Source: Gillisella vitis
Lineage (GTDB): Bacteria; Pseudomonadota; Alphaproteobacteria; Rhizobiales; Rhizobiaceae
DNA length: 64,000 nucleotides
Direction of reading: 5' to 3'
NCBI GenBank assembly: GCA_009744235.1
Contig: WPHV01000001.1
Coordinates: 124,001 to 188,000, forward strand
Below are positions 8,981 to 19,597 of the stretch, piece after piece (positions within the stretch are counted from its first letter, which is position 1; each line of letters opens with the position of its first letter). The position numbers were made by a program, and so were the translations under genes. The notes under the pieces are model-generated. The model was not told the DNA's origin and did no database searches. It saw nothing but the letters and a program-made list of their open reading frames with translations.

Positions 8981-10135
8981 CTATTCTGCTGGAACGCCCT
9001 GGACCGACCTGAACAAGCGCCGCTCCTGCGAGCGCTTTTCCGGGCGGTGGCGTGTCAGCGCCAGAATGAAGCCCGCTGTAACGCCAATCGCCACCATGGA
9101 AGACCCACCATAGGAGATCAAGGGCAGCGTCATGCCCTTGGCGGGCAGCAGTTCCAGATTAACGCCGATATTGATCATCGACTGCACACCGATCTGCAGA
9201 ATCAGACCAGCCACCGCAAAACGGTTGAAGTCGTTGCGCTCGCGAAAGGCATGGCCAAGGCCGCGAATAACCAGGAAGGCGAAGATCGACACCAGCAGCA
9301 GGCAGAAAATGATGCCGAACTCCTCGGCAGCCACCGAAAAGATGAAGTCGGTATGAGCATCGGGAATGATCCGCTTGACGATGCCTTCGCCCGGCCCGAC
9401 CCCGAACCAGTTGCCGCGAATGATCGCCTCACGCGCCGTATCCACCTGAAACGTATCACCCTCGCCGGTCAGGAAGCGGTCGATACGGCCAGCCACGTGC
9501 GGCATGGTATAATAGGCAATTGTCGAACCGGCTCCACCGACCAGGGCCAGCACGATGATGAAGATCCACGGCACGCCCGCCATGAAGAACATGCCACTCC
9601 AAACCACCGAGGTCAGGATGGTCTGACCGAAATCCGGCTGAACCATCAACAGAGCCACGACGACCATGAACAGCAGGATGGCAAAGAAATTGCCCGGAAT
9701 ATCCGGCTGGCGGGCATGTTCGGCAAACAGCCAGGCGCAAACCACCACGAAGGCGGGCTTCATGAATTCCGAAGGCTGGATCGACAGGCTGCCGAAATTG
9801 ATCCAGCGATGCGCACCCTTGACCTCCGGTCCGAAGAACAGCGCCAGGATCATCAGGGCAATCGAGGCAAGCAGGATGAGGACGGCGGCGCGGCGCACCT
9901 GCCGGGGCGACAGGAAGGACAGGCCGACCATGGTCGCAAGGCAGGGAATGGTAAAGGCCGCCTGACGGCGCACGAAGTGAAAACTGTCCAACCCGATGCG
10001 CTCGGCCACCGCTGGCGACGCGGCAAAGGACAGCATGAAGCCGATGCCCAGAAGCACGATGAATGTTACCAGAAAGAGCCGGTCGATGGTCCAGAACCAA
10101 TCCGCCAAAGCTCCACGTTCCGCACGGCTTACCAT
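8981..10135 (-). CDS. ftsW: Peptidoglycan polymerase FtsW (SEDS family)
   Basis: Polytopic SEDS glycosyltransferase that polymerises septal glycan from lipid II with its partner FtsI. The 384 residues contain about ten membrane helices. The C-terminal segment GMTLPLISYGGSSM is the family signature; GPGEGIVKRIIPDAHTDFIF carries residues typical of the large extracytoplasmic loop. It starts one base after the murD stop. Cluster position between murD and murG identifies it as FtsW rather than RodA. Confidence 0.97.
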   Translation of the reverse strand: MVSRAERGALADWFWTIDRLFLVTFIVLLGIGFMLSFAASPAVAERIGLDSFHFVRRQAAFTIPCLATMVGLSFLSPRQVRRAAVLILLASIALMILALFFGPEVKGAHRWINFGSLSIQPSEFMKPAFVVVCAWLFAEHARQPDIPGNFFAILLFMVVVALLMVQPDFGQTILTSVVWSGMFFMAGVPWIFIIVLALVGGAGSTIAYYTMPHVAGRIDRFLTGEGDTFQVDTAREAIIRGNWFGVGPGEGIVKRIIPDAHTDFIFSVAAEEFGIIFCLLLVSIFAFLVIRGLGHAFRERNDFNRFAVAGLILQIGVQSMINIGVNLELLPAKGMTLPLISYGGSSMVAIGVTAGFILALTRHRPEKRSQERRLFRSVQGVPAE

Positions 10136-10136
10136 G

Positions 10137-11552
10137 TCATGTCTCTCCTGAAGCCTGTTGGATCAGCATCGTCACATCGTCAAGCCCGGCTACCAGCGAA
10201 ACGAAGGCTTCGCCCCTGACTTCAAAATTCTTGTACTGGTCGAAGCTTGCGCAAGCCGGGGAAAGCATCACAGCAACCTCGCCGCCCTTCCCATCGTCTT
10301 GCGCATCGGCGCTGGCATGGGCAAGCGCCCGGTCCAGCGTACCGGAAATCTCGTAAGCAACGGCATTGCCGAGCGTCGCTGCAAAGCCGGACGCCGCCTC
10401 GCCGATCAGATAGGCCTTGGCAATATGCGGAAACAGCGGCGAAAGGCTGGCAATGCCACCCTGCTTTGGCAGACCACCAGCAATCCAGTAGATCCGCTCA
10501 TAACTGGACAAGGCCGGTGCAGACGCCTCGGCATTGGTCGCCTTGCTGTCATTGACGAAGACCACATGTCCCCGCCGCCCGACCGGCTGCATCCGATGCT
10601 TCAACCCTGCAAAGGAGGACAATCCGGCCTGAATCTGGTCTTTGGACAATCCCACCGCCATACAAGCGGCAATGGCCGCTGCCGCGTTCTGGGCATTGTG
10701 GCTGCCCCGCAACGTGGCGATACCGTTCAGGTCGGCAATCACCTCGGCCGCTTCACCCGAGCCACGCACAATCCGCTGGCCGTCATTGTAAAGGCCGTCG
10801 GTCAAAGGCTGGCCCTTGGAAATCCGCACGACCTCTTTGCCCGCCTCTTCCAAACGCTTGGCGATCTCAAGGCAATAGTCGTCATCGACGCCGATGATCG
10901 CCACACCGCTGCCTGAGACCAGCCGCTCCTTCACCGCCGCATAATTCTTCATGCTGCCGTGGCGGTCGAGATGGTCGGGGGTGAGGTTGAGAAGAATGCC
11001 TGCCGTCGGGTCAATGCCCGGCGCAAGATCGATTTGGTAGGATGAGCATTCCACCACATAATAACGATCAGGTGCGGGCGGCTCCAGGGTTAGCACCGCC
11101 GTGCCGATATTGCCGCCGATCTGCACATCATAGCCGTTGTGGCGCAGAATATGGCCAATCAGCGCCGTGGTGGTCGATTTGCCATTGGTGCCGGTAATGG
11201 CGATGAACGGGCAATCCGGGGCTTTCCCCTGCCGCTCGCGCACGAAAAGCTCGATATCGCCGATGATCTCGACGCCTGCTGCCTTTGCCAGTTCCACCGT
11301 CCAATGCGATTTCGGATGGGTCAGCGGCACGCCCGGCGACAAAACAAAGGCGGAAAGCCCGCTCCAGTCAATCTGGCGCAGATCCCGCGCCTCCAGCCCT
11401 TCTGCCCGCGCCTTCTCGACACTGTCGGGATTGTCATCCCAGACCGTCACCGCTGCCCCACCAGCCACCAGGGCGCGAGCCGTGGCAAGGCCGGAGCCGC
11501 CAAGCCCGAACAGGGCGACGCTGCGATCGGAAAAGCTGGTAACCGGAATCAT
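10137..11552 (-). CDS. murD: UDP-N-acetylmuramoyl-L-alanine--D-glutamate ligase MurD
   Basis: Cytoplasmic Mur ligase adding D-glutamate. The 471-residue product begins with the short MurD N-domain ([15 protein letters not shown]) and has the P-loop GTNGKST at 121-127, the [11 protein letters not shown] central motif and a C-terminal [10 protein letters not shown] that is characteristic of MurD. It lies 7 bp downstream of mraY and 1 bp upstream of ftsW. Confidence 0.98.
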   Translation of the reverse strand: MIPVTSFSDRSVALFGLGGSGLATARALVAGGAAVTVWDDNPDSVEKARAEGLEARDLRQIDWSGLSAFVLSPGVPLTHPKSHWTVELAKAAGVEIIGDIELFVRERQGKAPDCPFIAITGTNGKSTTTALIGHILRHNGYDVQIGGNIGTAVLTLEPPAPDRYYVVECSSYQIDLAPGIDPTAGILLNLTPDHLDRHGSMKNYAAVKERLVSGSGVAIIGVDDDYCLEIAKRLEEAGKEVVRISKGQPLTDGLYNDGQRIVRGSGEAAEVIADLNGIATLRGSHNAQNAAAAIAACMAVGLSKDQIQAGLSSFAGLKHRMQPVGRRGHVVFVNDSKATNAEASAPALSSYERIYWIAGGLPKQGGIASLSPLFPHIAKAYLIGEAASGFAATLGNAVAYEISGTLDRALAHASADAQDDGKGGEVAVMLSPACASFDQYKNFEVRGEAFVSLVAGLDDVTMLIQQASGET

Positions 11553-11559
11553 CGCGCCC

Positions 11560-12660
11560 TCACCGCAGCTTCAGTGTGGCGAGGCCGAGCATGGCGAGAC
11601 CGACGGCGATGATCCAGAACCGGATGACGACCTGGCTTTCCGTCCAGCCCTTCTTTTCGAAATGATGATGGATCGGCGCCATCAGGAAAACCCGCTTCTT
11701 GGTGCGCTTGTACCAAAACACCTGAATGATCACCGACAGGGTTTCCATGACGAACAGCCCGCCGATGATCACCATGACGATCTCGTGCTTGGTGGCCACC
11801 GCTACCGTGCCGATCAACCCACCCAAAGCCAGCGAACCGGTATCGCCCATGAAAATGGCCGCTGGCGGTGCATTGAACCATAGGAAACCAAGCCCGGCCC
11901 CGATGACCGCGCCAAGGATGACGGCCAGTTCGCCGGTGCCCGGCACGAAATTGATCTGCAAATATCCTGAGAACACCGCGTTACCGGCGAGATAGGCAAT
12001 CAGCCCGAAGGCCGCCGAGGCGATCATCACAGGCACGATGGCCAGCCCGTCCAGCCCGTCCGTCAGGTTGACGGCATTCCCGGCGCTGACGATGACGAAG
12101 CCGCCAAAGACGATGAAGAAATAGCCGACATTGAGCAGCGCATCCTTGAAGAACGGAAAGGCGATGGAGGTCGCCAGATGCGGGCCTTGCGGCGCGGAAA
12201 TCTTTGCCGCTTCCATCATGAAGAATACCGCAATCCCAGCAATCAGAAACTCGATGGCCAGCCGCGCCTTGCCGGAAAATCCCTTGTCCGACTGTTTGGT
12301 GACCTTCAGGTAATCGTCGTAAAAACCGATGGCACCAAAACCCAGCGTCACCAGCAGTGTTGCCACCACATAAACATTGGAGAGATCGGCCCAGAGCAGT
12401 GAGGAGCCAACAATGCCAGCCAAGATCATCAGCCCGCCCATGGTCGGCGTGCCGGACTTCTTGAAATGAGTTTGCGGCCCATCGGCGCGGATCGGCTGGC
12501 CCTTGCCCTGGCGCACCTTGAGCGAAGCGATGATCTTCGGCCCGAACAGGAAGACGATCAAGGCTGCCGTGAACATCGCCGCCCCGGTCCGGAAGGTGAT
12601 GTACCGGAACAGGTTGAAAAATTGTACGTGGTTTGCGAGTTCGACAAGCCAAATCAGCAT
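11560..12660 (-). CDS. mraY: Phospho-MurNAc-pentapeptide transferase MraY
   Basis: Integral membrane enzyme transferring phospho-MurNAc-pentapeptide to undecaprenyl phosphate to make lipid I. The 366 residues have about ten membrane helices and the signature motifs GFYDDYLKV (aspartate pair) and [13 protein letters not shown]. The histidine cluster [11 protein letters not shown] lies near the C-terminus. I use the ATG at 12660 (MLIWLVE...), the usual MraY N-terminus; an in-frame ATG six codons upstream exists. It follows murF after 52 bp. Confidence 0.97.
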   Translation of the reverse strand: MLIWLVELANHVQFFNLFRYITFRTGAAMFTAALIVFLFGPKIIASLKVRQGKGQPIRADGPQTHFKKSGTPTMGGLMILAGIVGSSLLWADLSNVYVVATLLVTLGFGAIGFYDDYLKVTKQSDKGFSGKARLAIEFLIAGIAVFFMMEAAKISAPQGPHLATSIAFPFFKDALLNVGYFFIVFGGFVIVSAGNAVNLTDGLDGLAIVPVMIASAAFGLIAYLAGNAVFSGYLQINFVPGTGELAVILGAVIGAGLGFLWFNAPPAAIFMGDTGSLALGGLIGTVAVATKHEIVMVIIGGLFVMETLSVIIQVFWYKRTKKRVFLMAPIHHHFEKKGWTESQVVIRFWIIAVGLAMLGLATLKLR

Positions 12661-12712
12661 AAAGGCACTTTCTAACATCTATCCAAGCCCGCGACGCGGG
12701 TCCGGCATTAGC

Positions 12713-14146
12713 CTATTCTGGGCGGCGGGTGTCGTCCAATGGGGGATACTTGTCAAGCAAAGCCGCGACAATCTTGCCAAAACCGATGCCCAGCGACGAC
12801 TTGACCATCACCACATCACCACCGTGAACAGAGGCGACGGCAAAAGCGGCCAGATCTTCAGCGGTGTCGAAAGACGCAACGGAAACGGTCTCCGGCAATT
12901 GCGCGCGCAGTGCTGCCATGGCGGGGCCTGCCAACCAGACATGCTCGATCCCGGCGGCCAGCAGTGGCCCGGCCAGATCGGCGTGCAATTCTTCGGAAAA
13001 CTCGCCCATTTCCAGCATGTCACCGAGCACGGCGATGCGGCGGCCCTCGCCGCGCGGCTGGGCTGCGGCCAGCACAGCAATGGCAGCGCGCATGGAAGCC
13101 GGATTGGCGTTATAGCTTTCATCAATCAGCGTGAAGAGACCCGAGGCACAGCGCAGCCGATGGCGCTCACCCCGGCCCTTGACCGGCGACAGTCTGCTCA
13201 ATGCATCGACCGCGCCATCGAGATCGGCACCCAGAAGACGGGCAGCACCCAGTGCCGCCATAGCGTTTTCAGCGATGTGGCGGCCCGGAGCGGCGATCAC
13301 CACTTCACGGGTCTCGCCGTCGATGATCGCCCAGGCGGTCGAGCTTTCGGCGGCGCCATCAAATTCCGCCAGCCGGAATTCCGCCTTGGCATGTTGGCCG
13401 AAGGAATGGATGTGGGTGATGCCCGCTTCCTGCGCCTTGTGTTCCAGATATTCGAAATAGGGATTGTCGTGGTTTAAAAGCACGCCGCCATTGGCCGCGA
13501 CGCCGGAAAAGATTTCCGCCTTGGCATCGGCGATCTCGTCAACACTGGCGAAATTGCCAAGATGGGCCGGCGCAATGGTGGTGATAACAGCCAGATGCGG
13601 GCGGACCATCTGCACCAGCGGGGTGATTTCGCCGGAATGGTTCATGCCGATTTCAAACACACCGAATTGCGCAGTGGCAGGCATCCGCGCCAGCGTCAGC
13701 GGCACGCCCCAGTGATTGTTGAAGGAAGCGACGGCGGCATGCACTTCACCTGACGGCGCCAGCACCTGACGCAGCATTTCCTTGGTCGTCGTCTTGCCGA
13801 CTGAGCCGGTCACAGCAACAATCTTGGCACGCGAACGCAGGCGGGCGGCGATAGCAAGCCTTCCCAGCGCCTGCAACACATCGTCAACAACGATCATTGG
13901 CACGGTCAACCGGCCGAGCGCGGGCAGTTTGGCCTCGTTGACCACCATCAGCGCCGCGCCATTGGCCACAGCGATGCTGGCATAATCATGGCCGTCGACC
14001 CGGTCGCCCTTGATGGCGAAAAACGCTTCTCCGGGCTGGATGCTGCGGCTATCAATGGAAATGCCGGTAATGCCCGGTGGCATGGTGCCGACCGGGCGTC
14101 CGGTCATGGCAGCAACCAGATCTTCGATGGTCCAGAGCAAGGTCAA
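12713..14146 (-). CDS. murF: UDP-MurNAc-tripeptide--D-Ala-D-Ala ligase MurF
   Basis: Cytoplasmic Mur ligase attaching the D-Ala-D-Ala made by Ddl. The 477 residues show the MurE/MurF-type N-domain ([19 protein letters not shown]), P-loop GSVGKTT at 114-120 followed by TKE, and [11 protein letters not shown] in the C-terminal domain, which is typical of MurF. The start codon overlaps the murE stop by four bases. Confidence 0.98.
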   Translation of the reverse strand: MTLLWTIEDLVAAMTGRPVGTMPPGITGISIDSRSIQPGEAFFAIKGDRVDGHDYASIAVANGAALMVVNEAKLPALGRLTVPMIVVDDVLQALGRLAIAARLRSRAKIVAVTGSVGKTTTKEMLRQVLAPSGEVHAAVASFNNHWGVPLTLARMPATAQFGVFEIGMNHSGEITPLVQMVRPHLAVITTIAPAHLGNFASVDEIADAKAEIFSGVAANGGVLLNHDNPYFEYLEHKAQEAGITHIHSFGQHAKAEFRLAEFDGAAESSTAWAIIDGETREVVIAAPGRHIAENAMAALGAARLLGADLDGAVDALSRLSPVKGRGERHRLRCASGLFTLIDESYNANPASMRAAIAVLAAAQPRGEGRRIAVLGDMLEMGEFSEELHADLAGPLLAAGIEHVWLAGPAMAALRAQLPETVSVASFDTAEDLAAFAVASVHGGDVVMVKSSLGIGFGKIVAALLDKYPPLDDTRRPE

Positions 14147-15603
14147 GGGTGAAACTCCTCCATGGCTTTGCGGATTTCGGCGTGATCAGAAAACGGCAGC
14201 GTCTGCGCGCCAACAATCTGGCCCTCTTCATGGCCCTTGCCAGCAACAATCAGCGTATCGCCGGTCGCCAGCATTGCCACACCGGCGCGGATTGCCTGGG
14301 CGCGGTCACCGATTTCGATGCCCTTCGGTGTCGCCGCCATTACCTCACCGCGAATGGTGGCAGCCAATTCCGAACGCGGATTGTCGTCGGTGACGATAAC
14401 GATATCGGCCAACCGGTCGGCGATCTCACCCATGATCGGGCGCTTGCCCTTGTCGCGGTCGCCGCCGCAGCCAAACACCACGATAATTCTGCCGCTGGTA
14501 AAGGGCCTGACCGCCGTCAACACCTTTTCCAAGGCATCGGGCTTATGAGCGTAATCGACATAGGCGAGCGCGCCGCTTTTCGCCTGCCCCACCAGCTCCA
14601 GCCGACCCGACGCGCCTTGCAGCTTTTCCAATGCTTTCAGGGCGACCGAAGCCTCGACGCCGGTCGAAATGGCAAGACCGGCGGACACCAGCGCATTGGC
14701 AATCTGGAAATCACCTGCCAGCGGCAGATCGACTTCATATATCGCGCCCTGATGGTGGATTTCAGCAATCTGCTTGTGGCGGAAATGCTCGACCCGTTTC
14801 AGGCTGAGGAAATCCCCGGCCCGGCCAACGGTGCGCACATCATGACCCGCCTGCCTTGCCACCCGGATTGCTTCCGCCGACCATTCGTCATCGGCAAAGA
14901 TCACCGCCGGAGACCCCTTGGGCAGCAGGGTATCGAACAGGCGCATCTTGGCGGCCATGTAATCGGCAACGGTCGGGTGATAATCCATATGGTCGCGGCC
15001 AAGATTGGTAAAGGCGGCAGCGGCAAGTCGCACACCGTCCAGCCGGCTCTGGTCGAGGCCATGACTGGAGGCTTCCATGGCCGCGTGGGTCACGCCCTCT
15101 TGTGCGAGCTCTGCCAGCAACTGATGCAGGGCGACCGGATCGGGCGTGGTCAGCGAACCGTAATCGCTACGAGTTGGGGAAATCACCCCGGTCGTGCCGA
15201 TCTGCGCACTGGCAAGCCCGGCATATGCCCATATCTGGCGGGTGAAGGAGGCAACCGATGTCTTGCCCGCCGTGCCGGTTACCGCCACCATGGTTTCCGG
15301 CTGGCCTGAATAGAAACGGGCGGCAAGAAGCGCTAGCGCATGACGGGGCTGGTCGGTAACAAGAGACGGAACGGTAATATCCAGATGAGAGGTTGAAAGC
15401 ACGCCAGCAGCGCCCCGCACTACCGCATCGGCAACGAAACCCGCACCATCAGCCTTAACGCCCTGCAAAGCCACGAACAGCATGCCGGGTTCAACCTTGC
15501 GGCTGTCGGCGGTTATTCCGGTGATCTCAACGTCGCCGACCGGCCCATCCAATGGTCCGGTCAGATCCCCAAAATCGCCGCTAGCGAGATCTCGCAATTT
15601 CAT
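14143..15603 (-). CDS. murE: UDP-MurNAc-L-Ala-D-Glu--meso-diaminopimelate ligase MurE
   Basis: Cytoplasmic Mur ligase adding the third stem residue. The 486 residues carry the P-loop GTAGKTS at 110-116, GRDHMDYH in the central domain and DNPR at 407-410. The DNPR motif is the known mark of enzymes selecting meso-diaminopimelate, so this organism has the usual Gram-negative A1gamma peptidoglycan. It lies 64 bp downstream of ftsI and overlaps murF by 4 bp. Confidence 0.98.
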   Translation of the reverse strand: MKLRDLASGDFGDLTGPLDGPVGDVEITGITADSRKVEPGMLFVALQGVKADGAGFVADAVVRGAAGVLSTSHLDITVPSLVTDQPRHALALLAARFYSGQPETMVAVTGTAGKTSVASFTRQIWAYAGLASAQIGTTGVISPTRSDYGSLTTPDPVALHQLLAELAQEGVTHAAMEASSHGLDQSRLDGVRLAAAAFTNLGRDHMDYHPTVADYMAAKMRLFDTLLPKGSPAVIFADDEWSAEAIRVARQAGHDVRTVGRAGDFLSLKRVEHFRHKQIAEIHHQGAIYEVDLPLAGDFQIANALVSAGLAISTGVEASVALKALEKLQGASGRLELVGQAKSGALAYVDYAHKPDALEKVLTAVRPFTSGRIIVVFGCGGDRDKGKRPIMGEIADRLADIVIVTDDNPRSELAATIRGEVMAATPKGIEIGDRAQAIRAGVAMLATGDTLIVAGKGHEEGQIVGAQTLPFSDHAEIRKAMEEFHP

Positions 15604-15667
15604 CGTCTACCTGTCCCCTGCCGCGCAGCAGGAGCAGAGCCCTGCGGCAACGGCGAATCAATCGTCC

Positions 15668-17416
15668 TCAATATGAGACGAGCATATCATTGCCCACCTG
15701 TCCGTAATTGGGTTCTACACCGAGAATTGGGGCCGTTCTGCGAATAACGTCACGCACGATCGGCAAAGCGGTAAAGGCGGAAATCGTTCCTCCACCCTCG
15801 CCGCTCAAGGGTTCGTCGATAAAGCTTAGAACCACATAGCGCGGCTTGCTCATCGGGAAGGCACCCAGAAAGGCGTTGAAATTCAGCTTGCTATCGTAGC
15901 GACCGTTGACGACCTTATCGGCTGTCCCCGTTTTGCCGCCGACATCGAGACCGGGGACGCGCGCGCCACGACCTGAGCCGTTAATGCCGTTATATTCAAA
16001 GAGATAACGCATATCGGCGCTGGTGGATGGCTTCAGCACGGCTTCTGCCACCTCGTTTGCCTGGTCCACGCTGCGTGGCAGGAATGTCGGCTGGATCAGT
16101 TTGCCGCCATTGATGAGCGCTGCACCGGCGACCGCCGTCTGCAGCGGCGTCGTTGCAACACCGTGACCAAAGGAAATGGTGACCGAACTGATCTTCTTCC
16201 ACTCGCCCCGTGGCTGAGACGGCATTTTCACTTCCGGCAGTTCCGTCTTCATCTTGGTCAGAAGACCCAGGCGGTTCAGATATTCCTTCTGCTCGGGAAT
16301 ACCGACCACGTCGATGATCTTTGCCGTGCCGATATTGGAGGAATATTTGAAAATATCGGGAACGCTCAGGAATTTGCTCTGGCCGTGAAAGTCGTGAATC
16401 GTAAATCCACCGATTTTCAGCGGATAGCGTGCATCGAACACGTCGGTCAGCTTCACCCGACCGGTATCAAGCCCCATCGCCATCGTAAAGGATTTGAAGG
16501 TCGAGCCCATTTCGAACGTGCCGTTCGACATCCGGTTCAACCAGCCTTCCTTAGCGCCTTCCTCGGGCTTGTTGGGGTCGAAATCGGGATAGGACGCCAT
16601 GCCCAGCACTTCGCCGGTCTCGACATCCAGCACCACGGCACCCGCCGACTTGGCCTTGAAATTCACCTGGGCAGCGGCCACCACGTCATGCACGATATTC
16701 TGGACGCGCAGGTCGATGGAGAGCTTGACCGGCTCAAGCGGCGCATTGCTGGTCATGCCGAGATCGGCCAGATCCGCCAGGCCCTGATTGTCGATATATT
16801 TCTCCATCCCGGCCATGCCGCGATTGTCGATATTGACGAAGCCAACAATATGGGCCGCCGTGGAACCGCCTGGATAGAAACGGCGAATTTCCGGCCGGAA
16901 ACCAATGCCGGGAATGCCCAGCGCCAGGATCTGGCTCTGCTGCTTGGGCGTCAATTGACGGCGAAGCCATTGGAAATGCGATTTCGACGAGAGCTTCTTG
17001 TAGGTGTCGCGGCTATCGAGATCAGCCAGCACCGTTTGCAGCTTTTCGACGGCTTCATCCACATCGACAATCTTGTGCGGCTCTGCAAACAGCGACACCG
17101 TCCTGATATCGGTGGCCAGAACCTGGCCATTGCGGTCGAGAATATCGGGACGCGCCGCCATCAGCCGATCCGGCGGCATGATGCTGGAGGTGCTTTCGGG
17201 ATGGGCATAGCCATACTGCACCAGCCGACCGCCGATCACACCATAAACCAGCGTGAAACCGAGGATCAGCAGGCCGACGCGGCGCTTGGCCATATCTGCC
17301 TTGCGCTTGCCAGCGCCTTCGAACGCGCGGCCCTTGCCGCGCGCAGCGCCACGGCGCACATCGGTGGAAAAATGGGCCCGGCTTTTCAGGAGCATCATGC
17401 GGGAAAGAAAAGTCAT
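15668..17416 (-). CDS. ftsI: Penicillin-binding protein 3 (FtsI), septal transpeptidase
   Basis: Bitopic class B PBP that cross-links septal peptidoglycan with FtsW. The 582 residues have an extended basic N-terminal tail, a membrane helix at about 47-66, a dimerisation/pedestal domain (PPDRLMAARPDILDRNG onward) and a transpeptidase domain. Catalytic motifs are S305-T-F-K308, S359-S-N361 and K495-T-G. The start shares one base with the ftsL stop (TGATG), so the two are coupled. Confidence 0.97.
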   Translation of the reverse strand: MTFLSRMMLLKSRAHFSTDVRRGAARGKGRAFEGAGKRKADMAKRRVGLLILGFTLVYGVIGGRLVQYGYAHPESTSSIMPPDRLMAARPDILDRNGQVLATDIRTVSLFAEPHKIVDVDEAVEKLQTVLADLDSRDTYKKLSSKSHFQWLRRQLTPKQQSQILALGIPGIGFRPEIRRFYPGGSTAAHIVGFVNIDNRGMAGMEKYIDNQGLADLADLGMTSNAPLEPVKLSIDLRVQNIVHDVVAAAQVNFKAKSAGAVVLDVETGEVLGMASYPDFDPNKPEEGAKEGWLNRMSNGTFEMGSTFKSFTMAMGLDTGRVKLTDVFDARYPLKIGGFTIHDFHGQSKFLSVPDIFKYSSNIGTAKIIDVVGIPEQKEYLNRLGLLTKMKTELPEVKMPSQPRGEWKKISSVTISFGHGVATTPLQTAVAGAALINGGKLIQPTFLPRSVDQANEVAEAVLKPSTSADMRYLFEYNGINGSGRGARVPGLDVGGKTGTADKVVNGRYDSKLNFNAFLGAFPMSKPRYVVLSFIDEPLSGEGGGTISAFTALPIVRDVIRRTAPILGVEPNYGQVGNDMLVSY

Positions 17417-17835
17417 CAGCGTTTCACCGATCCGGTTATGACCTTATCCATCGGCACGGGGACCGGTTTACCATTCACCATCTTAATGCCATCGGCGATC
17501 TTGGGACCGCCTGTCTTGGCCGCCGGGGCCTGTACCACAGGCACCTGGGATTTCAGCATCGGCAATTCATTGGCTCGCGCCAATTGGTTAGGATCGGTCT
17601 GCTGGAGCTTCAGCTCCTGACCAAAGGTATCGGCCAGTTTTTCGAGACGATTCGGCTGGGTCAACAAGGCCCAGTCGGCCTGGAGAAGCTCGATCGTATC
17701 CTTCTCCAGCTTGATCTCGGCTTCGATACGCTTCAGATCCTGCACTTTCTCATCGGTATTGTGCTTGATCTGGTACGTCACGGCTGCCGCTGCCGCCATG
17801 GCGCCAATCATCACGATGTCAAAGGTTCGCAGCAT
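17416..17835 (-). CDS. ftsL: FtsL-like division protein
   Basis: A 139-residue bitopic protein: short cytoplasmic N-terminus, membrane helix at about residues 7-26 (DIVMIGAMAAAAAVTYQI), then a coiled-coil-like periplasmic part (EKVQDLKRIEAEIKLEKDTIELLQADWA) and a proline-rich tail. Sequence conservation in FtsL is low; the call depends on topology and on the position between rsmH and ftsI, where ftsL lies in nearly all dcw clusters. It is longer at the C-terminus than enterobacterial FtsL (about 120), as is usual in alphaproteobacteria. Confidence 0.88.
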   Translation of the reverse strand: MLRTFDIVMIGAMAAAAAVTYQIKHNTDEKVQDLKRIEAEIKLEKDTIELLQADWALLTQPNRLEKLADTFGQELKLQQTDPNQLARANELPMLKSQVPVVQAPAAKTGGPKIADGIKMVNGKPVPVPMDKVITGSVKR

Positions 17836-17838
17836 GGT

Positions 17839-18864
17839 TCAGGCCCCCAACCGTTCGATTTCCGCAAGATCCGGCAAATCGAAAATGGAAAAATCGGCCT
17901 TCATGGCTGGATGTGCGGTACGAATGCCCGCACGTAGTTTTGCAGAACGGGCACGAGGATTGATCTCGGCCTCCTCTTCTGTGGCTGTCACCATTCCCTT
18001 ACCGACCGGCTCAAAGGTTGCCGGGCGCTCGAACGCCATAGGCATATGGCGCGAACCGGCGGCCTTGCCGGAGCGGTCTGAAAAGAATTTCTTGACGATA
18101 CGATCTTCAAGCGAATGAAAGGTGACGACAACCAGCCGCCCACCCGGCTTCAAGGCCCGCTCGGCAGCAAACAGTGCCTCGGCCAATTCGCCAAGCTCAT
18201 CATTGACGAAAACCCGCAGGGCCTGAAACACCCGGGTCGCCGGATGGATCTTGTCCTTCGCCTTGCGCGGGGTCACGATCTCGATCATGCCCGCCAGATC
18301 ACGCGTGGTCTGGAAAGGATGATTGACGCGACGCTTTTCGATGGCGCGGGCAATGCGGCCGGATTGCTTTTCTTCGCCCAGAAAGCCGAAAATCCTGATG
18401 AGGTCACCAACCTTGGCCCGGTTGACGACATCAGCGGCAGACACGCCCGTGCCGGACATCCGCATATCGAGCGGCCCGTTGCGCTGGAAGGAAAACCCAC
18501 GCTCGGCCTCATCAATCTGCATGGAGGAGACGCCTATATCCAGCACGATGCCATCCAACCCGCCTTCGGGGGCAAAATTATCCAGCGTGGAAAACCGGGT
18601 ATGGTGAAGCGTGAGATGACCCGCCCGAGAGGCGACCATGGCTTGACCGCCAGCAATGGCGTTCGGATCACGGTCGAGCGCGATTACATCGGCGCCAGTA
18701 TCGAGAATGGCTGAGGTATAACCACCCGCTCCAAACGTGCCATCCAGGATAACCTTACCGGCAGAGGGCTCGAGGGCATCTATGACAGGCTCGAGAAGAA
18801 CCGGAATGTGACGGACCGGTCCGCCTTCGGCTTCAGCATACCCTCCGCCAAGATCCGTCACCAT
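17839..18864 (-). CDS. rsmH: 16S rRNA (cytosine(1402)-N4)-methyltransferase RsmH
   Basis: SAM-dependent enzyme methylating C1402 in the ribosomal P site; formerly MraW. The 341 residues include [13 protein letters not shown] at the N-terminus, SAM-binding [14 protein letters not shown], and the family motifs [18 protein letters not shown] and [14 protein letters not shown] chose the ATG at 18864, preceded by GGAGAAG at good spacing. The frame stays open far upstream through mraZ, but that extension has no family resemblance. It starts directly after a perfect hairpin in the mraZ-rsmH spacer and ends 3 bp before ftsL. Confidence 0.97.
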   Translation of the reverse strand: MVTDLGGGYAEAEGGPVRHIPVLLEPVIDALEPSAGKVILDGTFGAGGYTSAILDTGADVIALDRDPNAIAGGQAMVASRAGHLTLHHTRFSTLDNFAPEGGLDGIVLDIGVSSMQIDEAERGFSFQRNGPLDMRMSGTGVSAADVVNRAKVGDLIRIFGFLGEEKQSGRIARAIEKRRVNHPFQTTRDLAGMIEIVTPRKAKDKIHPATRVFQALRVFVNDELGELAEALFAAERALKPGGRLVVVTFHSLEDRIVKKFFSDRSGKAAGSRHMPMAFERPATFEPVGKGMVTATEEEAEINPRARSAKLRAGIRTAHPAMKADFSIFDLPDLAEIERLGA

Positions 18865-18882
18865 TCCGCTTCTCCGTCTCAA

Positions 18883-18917
18883 ACTATCTCCACTTTTCTT
18901 TGAAAAATGGAGATAGT
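18883..18917 (-). repeat. Perfect hairpin just upstream of rsmH
   Basis: Arms ACTATCTCCA/TGGAGATAGT (18883-18892 with 18908-18917) plus an inner TTTTC/GAAAA stem give an almost uninterrupted 16-bp stem with a 3-base loop. It ends about 19 bases before the rsmH start codon. Possible roles are an attenuator, an RNase processing site or part of a repeat element; there is no classical T-run after it. Confidence 0.75.
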
Positions 18918-18935
18918 CTACATCATTGCATTTGC

Positions 18936-18979
18936 GCATTTCAGGACGGAAAACCGGTTTCCACTTTTCCTGGAAATGC
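18936..18979. repeat. Rhizobiales dispersed palindromic repeat
   Basis: Outer arms GCATTTCAGGA/TCCTGGAAATGC flank a core reading GAAAAGTGGAAACCGGTTTT on the minus strand. I recognise this core-and-arms pattern as the short palindromic repeat found in many copies between genes of Rhizobiales. It abuts the TAG stop of mraZ (18981-18983). Confidence 0.65.
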
Positions 18980-18980
18980 T

Positions 18981-19421
18981 CTAACTGGACCCCGCCCTCT
19001 TCAGACCGAGTCCCTTTCTTGCCGCCGCCTGCGCCTCGTGAAACGCCTGCGGCTGCCACACTTGAAAATGATCCGAGCGACCGACAAAGGTCACCTCGGA
19101 CGCAATACCCGTAAAGTCGCGGATAAAATCCGTGACCATCAGACGCCCCTCGCTGTCGAGGCGCATAAAAACGCCACCCCCATGTACGAGAAGCGACATT
19201 TCGTTGGCAACCGGCGAAAACGGATCCTCGCCGACAATTTGCCGTTCGTAGCGCTCCAACAGATCCGGACCACCGATACTGATCGCCGGAAAGGTGAAAT
19301 CCTGGAAGCAATAAAGCTCCTGAATGCCCCGCTCCACCAGAACAGCACGAAACGCCGCCGGAACGGAAACCCGCCCCTTCGCATCGATCCGGTTCGTCGC
19401 ATTGGACAAGAAGCGGTTCAT
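18981..19421 (-). CDS. mraZ: Transcriptional regulator MraZ
   Basis: A 146-residue member of the AbrB/SpoVT-like MraZ family, first gene of the dcw cluster. It begins [21 protein letters not shown], the typical first half ([13 protein letters not shown]), and has the second copy of the motif in [15 protein letters not shown]. MraZ forms rings that bind spaced TGGG boxes at its own promoter and represses the dcw operon in E. coli. Four such boxes lie upstream at 19598-19631, which supports autoregulation. Stop codon lies at the edge of a rhizobial repeat. Confidence 0.96.
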   Translation of the reverse strand: MNRFLSNATNRIDAKGRVSVPAAFRAVLVERGIQELYCFQDFTFPAISIGGPDLLERYERQIVGEDPFSPVANEMSLLVHGGGVFMRLDSEGRLMVTDFIRDFTGIASEVTFVGRSDHFQVWQPQAFHEAQAAARKGLGLKRAGSS

Positions 19422-19597
19422 AACGCTTTACCGCCGCCCTTTTCCCATCTACGCGGCCCACACATCCGCATTTCCATTGATACACCCGAGCAGGCATGCC
19501 CATTGCCGCAAGGTCGAAACAGGAAAAATAGCCCTTCAGGACCTGCTTCGCAGTTTCGCATGTCGGGGCCGTTATTCGCCCCTCGGCAGTGCAATTA
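19422..19597. promoter_or_regulatory. mraZ leader / dcw promoter region
   Basis: Non-coding on present evidence: 176 bp between the MraZ boxes and the mraZ ATG. The minus strand has purine-rich AGATGGGAAAAGGGCGG upstream of the start, which includes the likely ribosome site. A dcw promoter is expected here, but I cannot place -35/-10 elements with confidence. Confidence 0.4.

Noticed and set aside
9047..10219. Plus-strand 390-codon frame opposite ftsW
   Set aside because: Antisense of FtsW; no ribosome site and a low-complexity hydrophilic product.
16163..17620. Plus-strand 485-codon frame opposite ftsI and ftsL
   Set aside because: Antisense of two genes with intact catalytic motifs; no recognisable domain.
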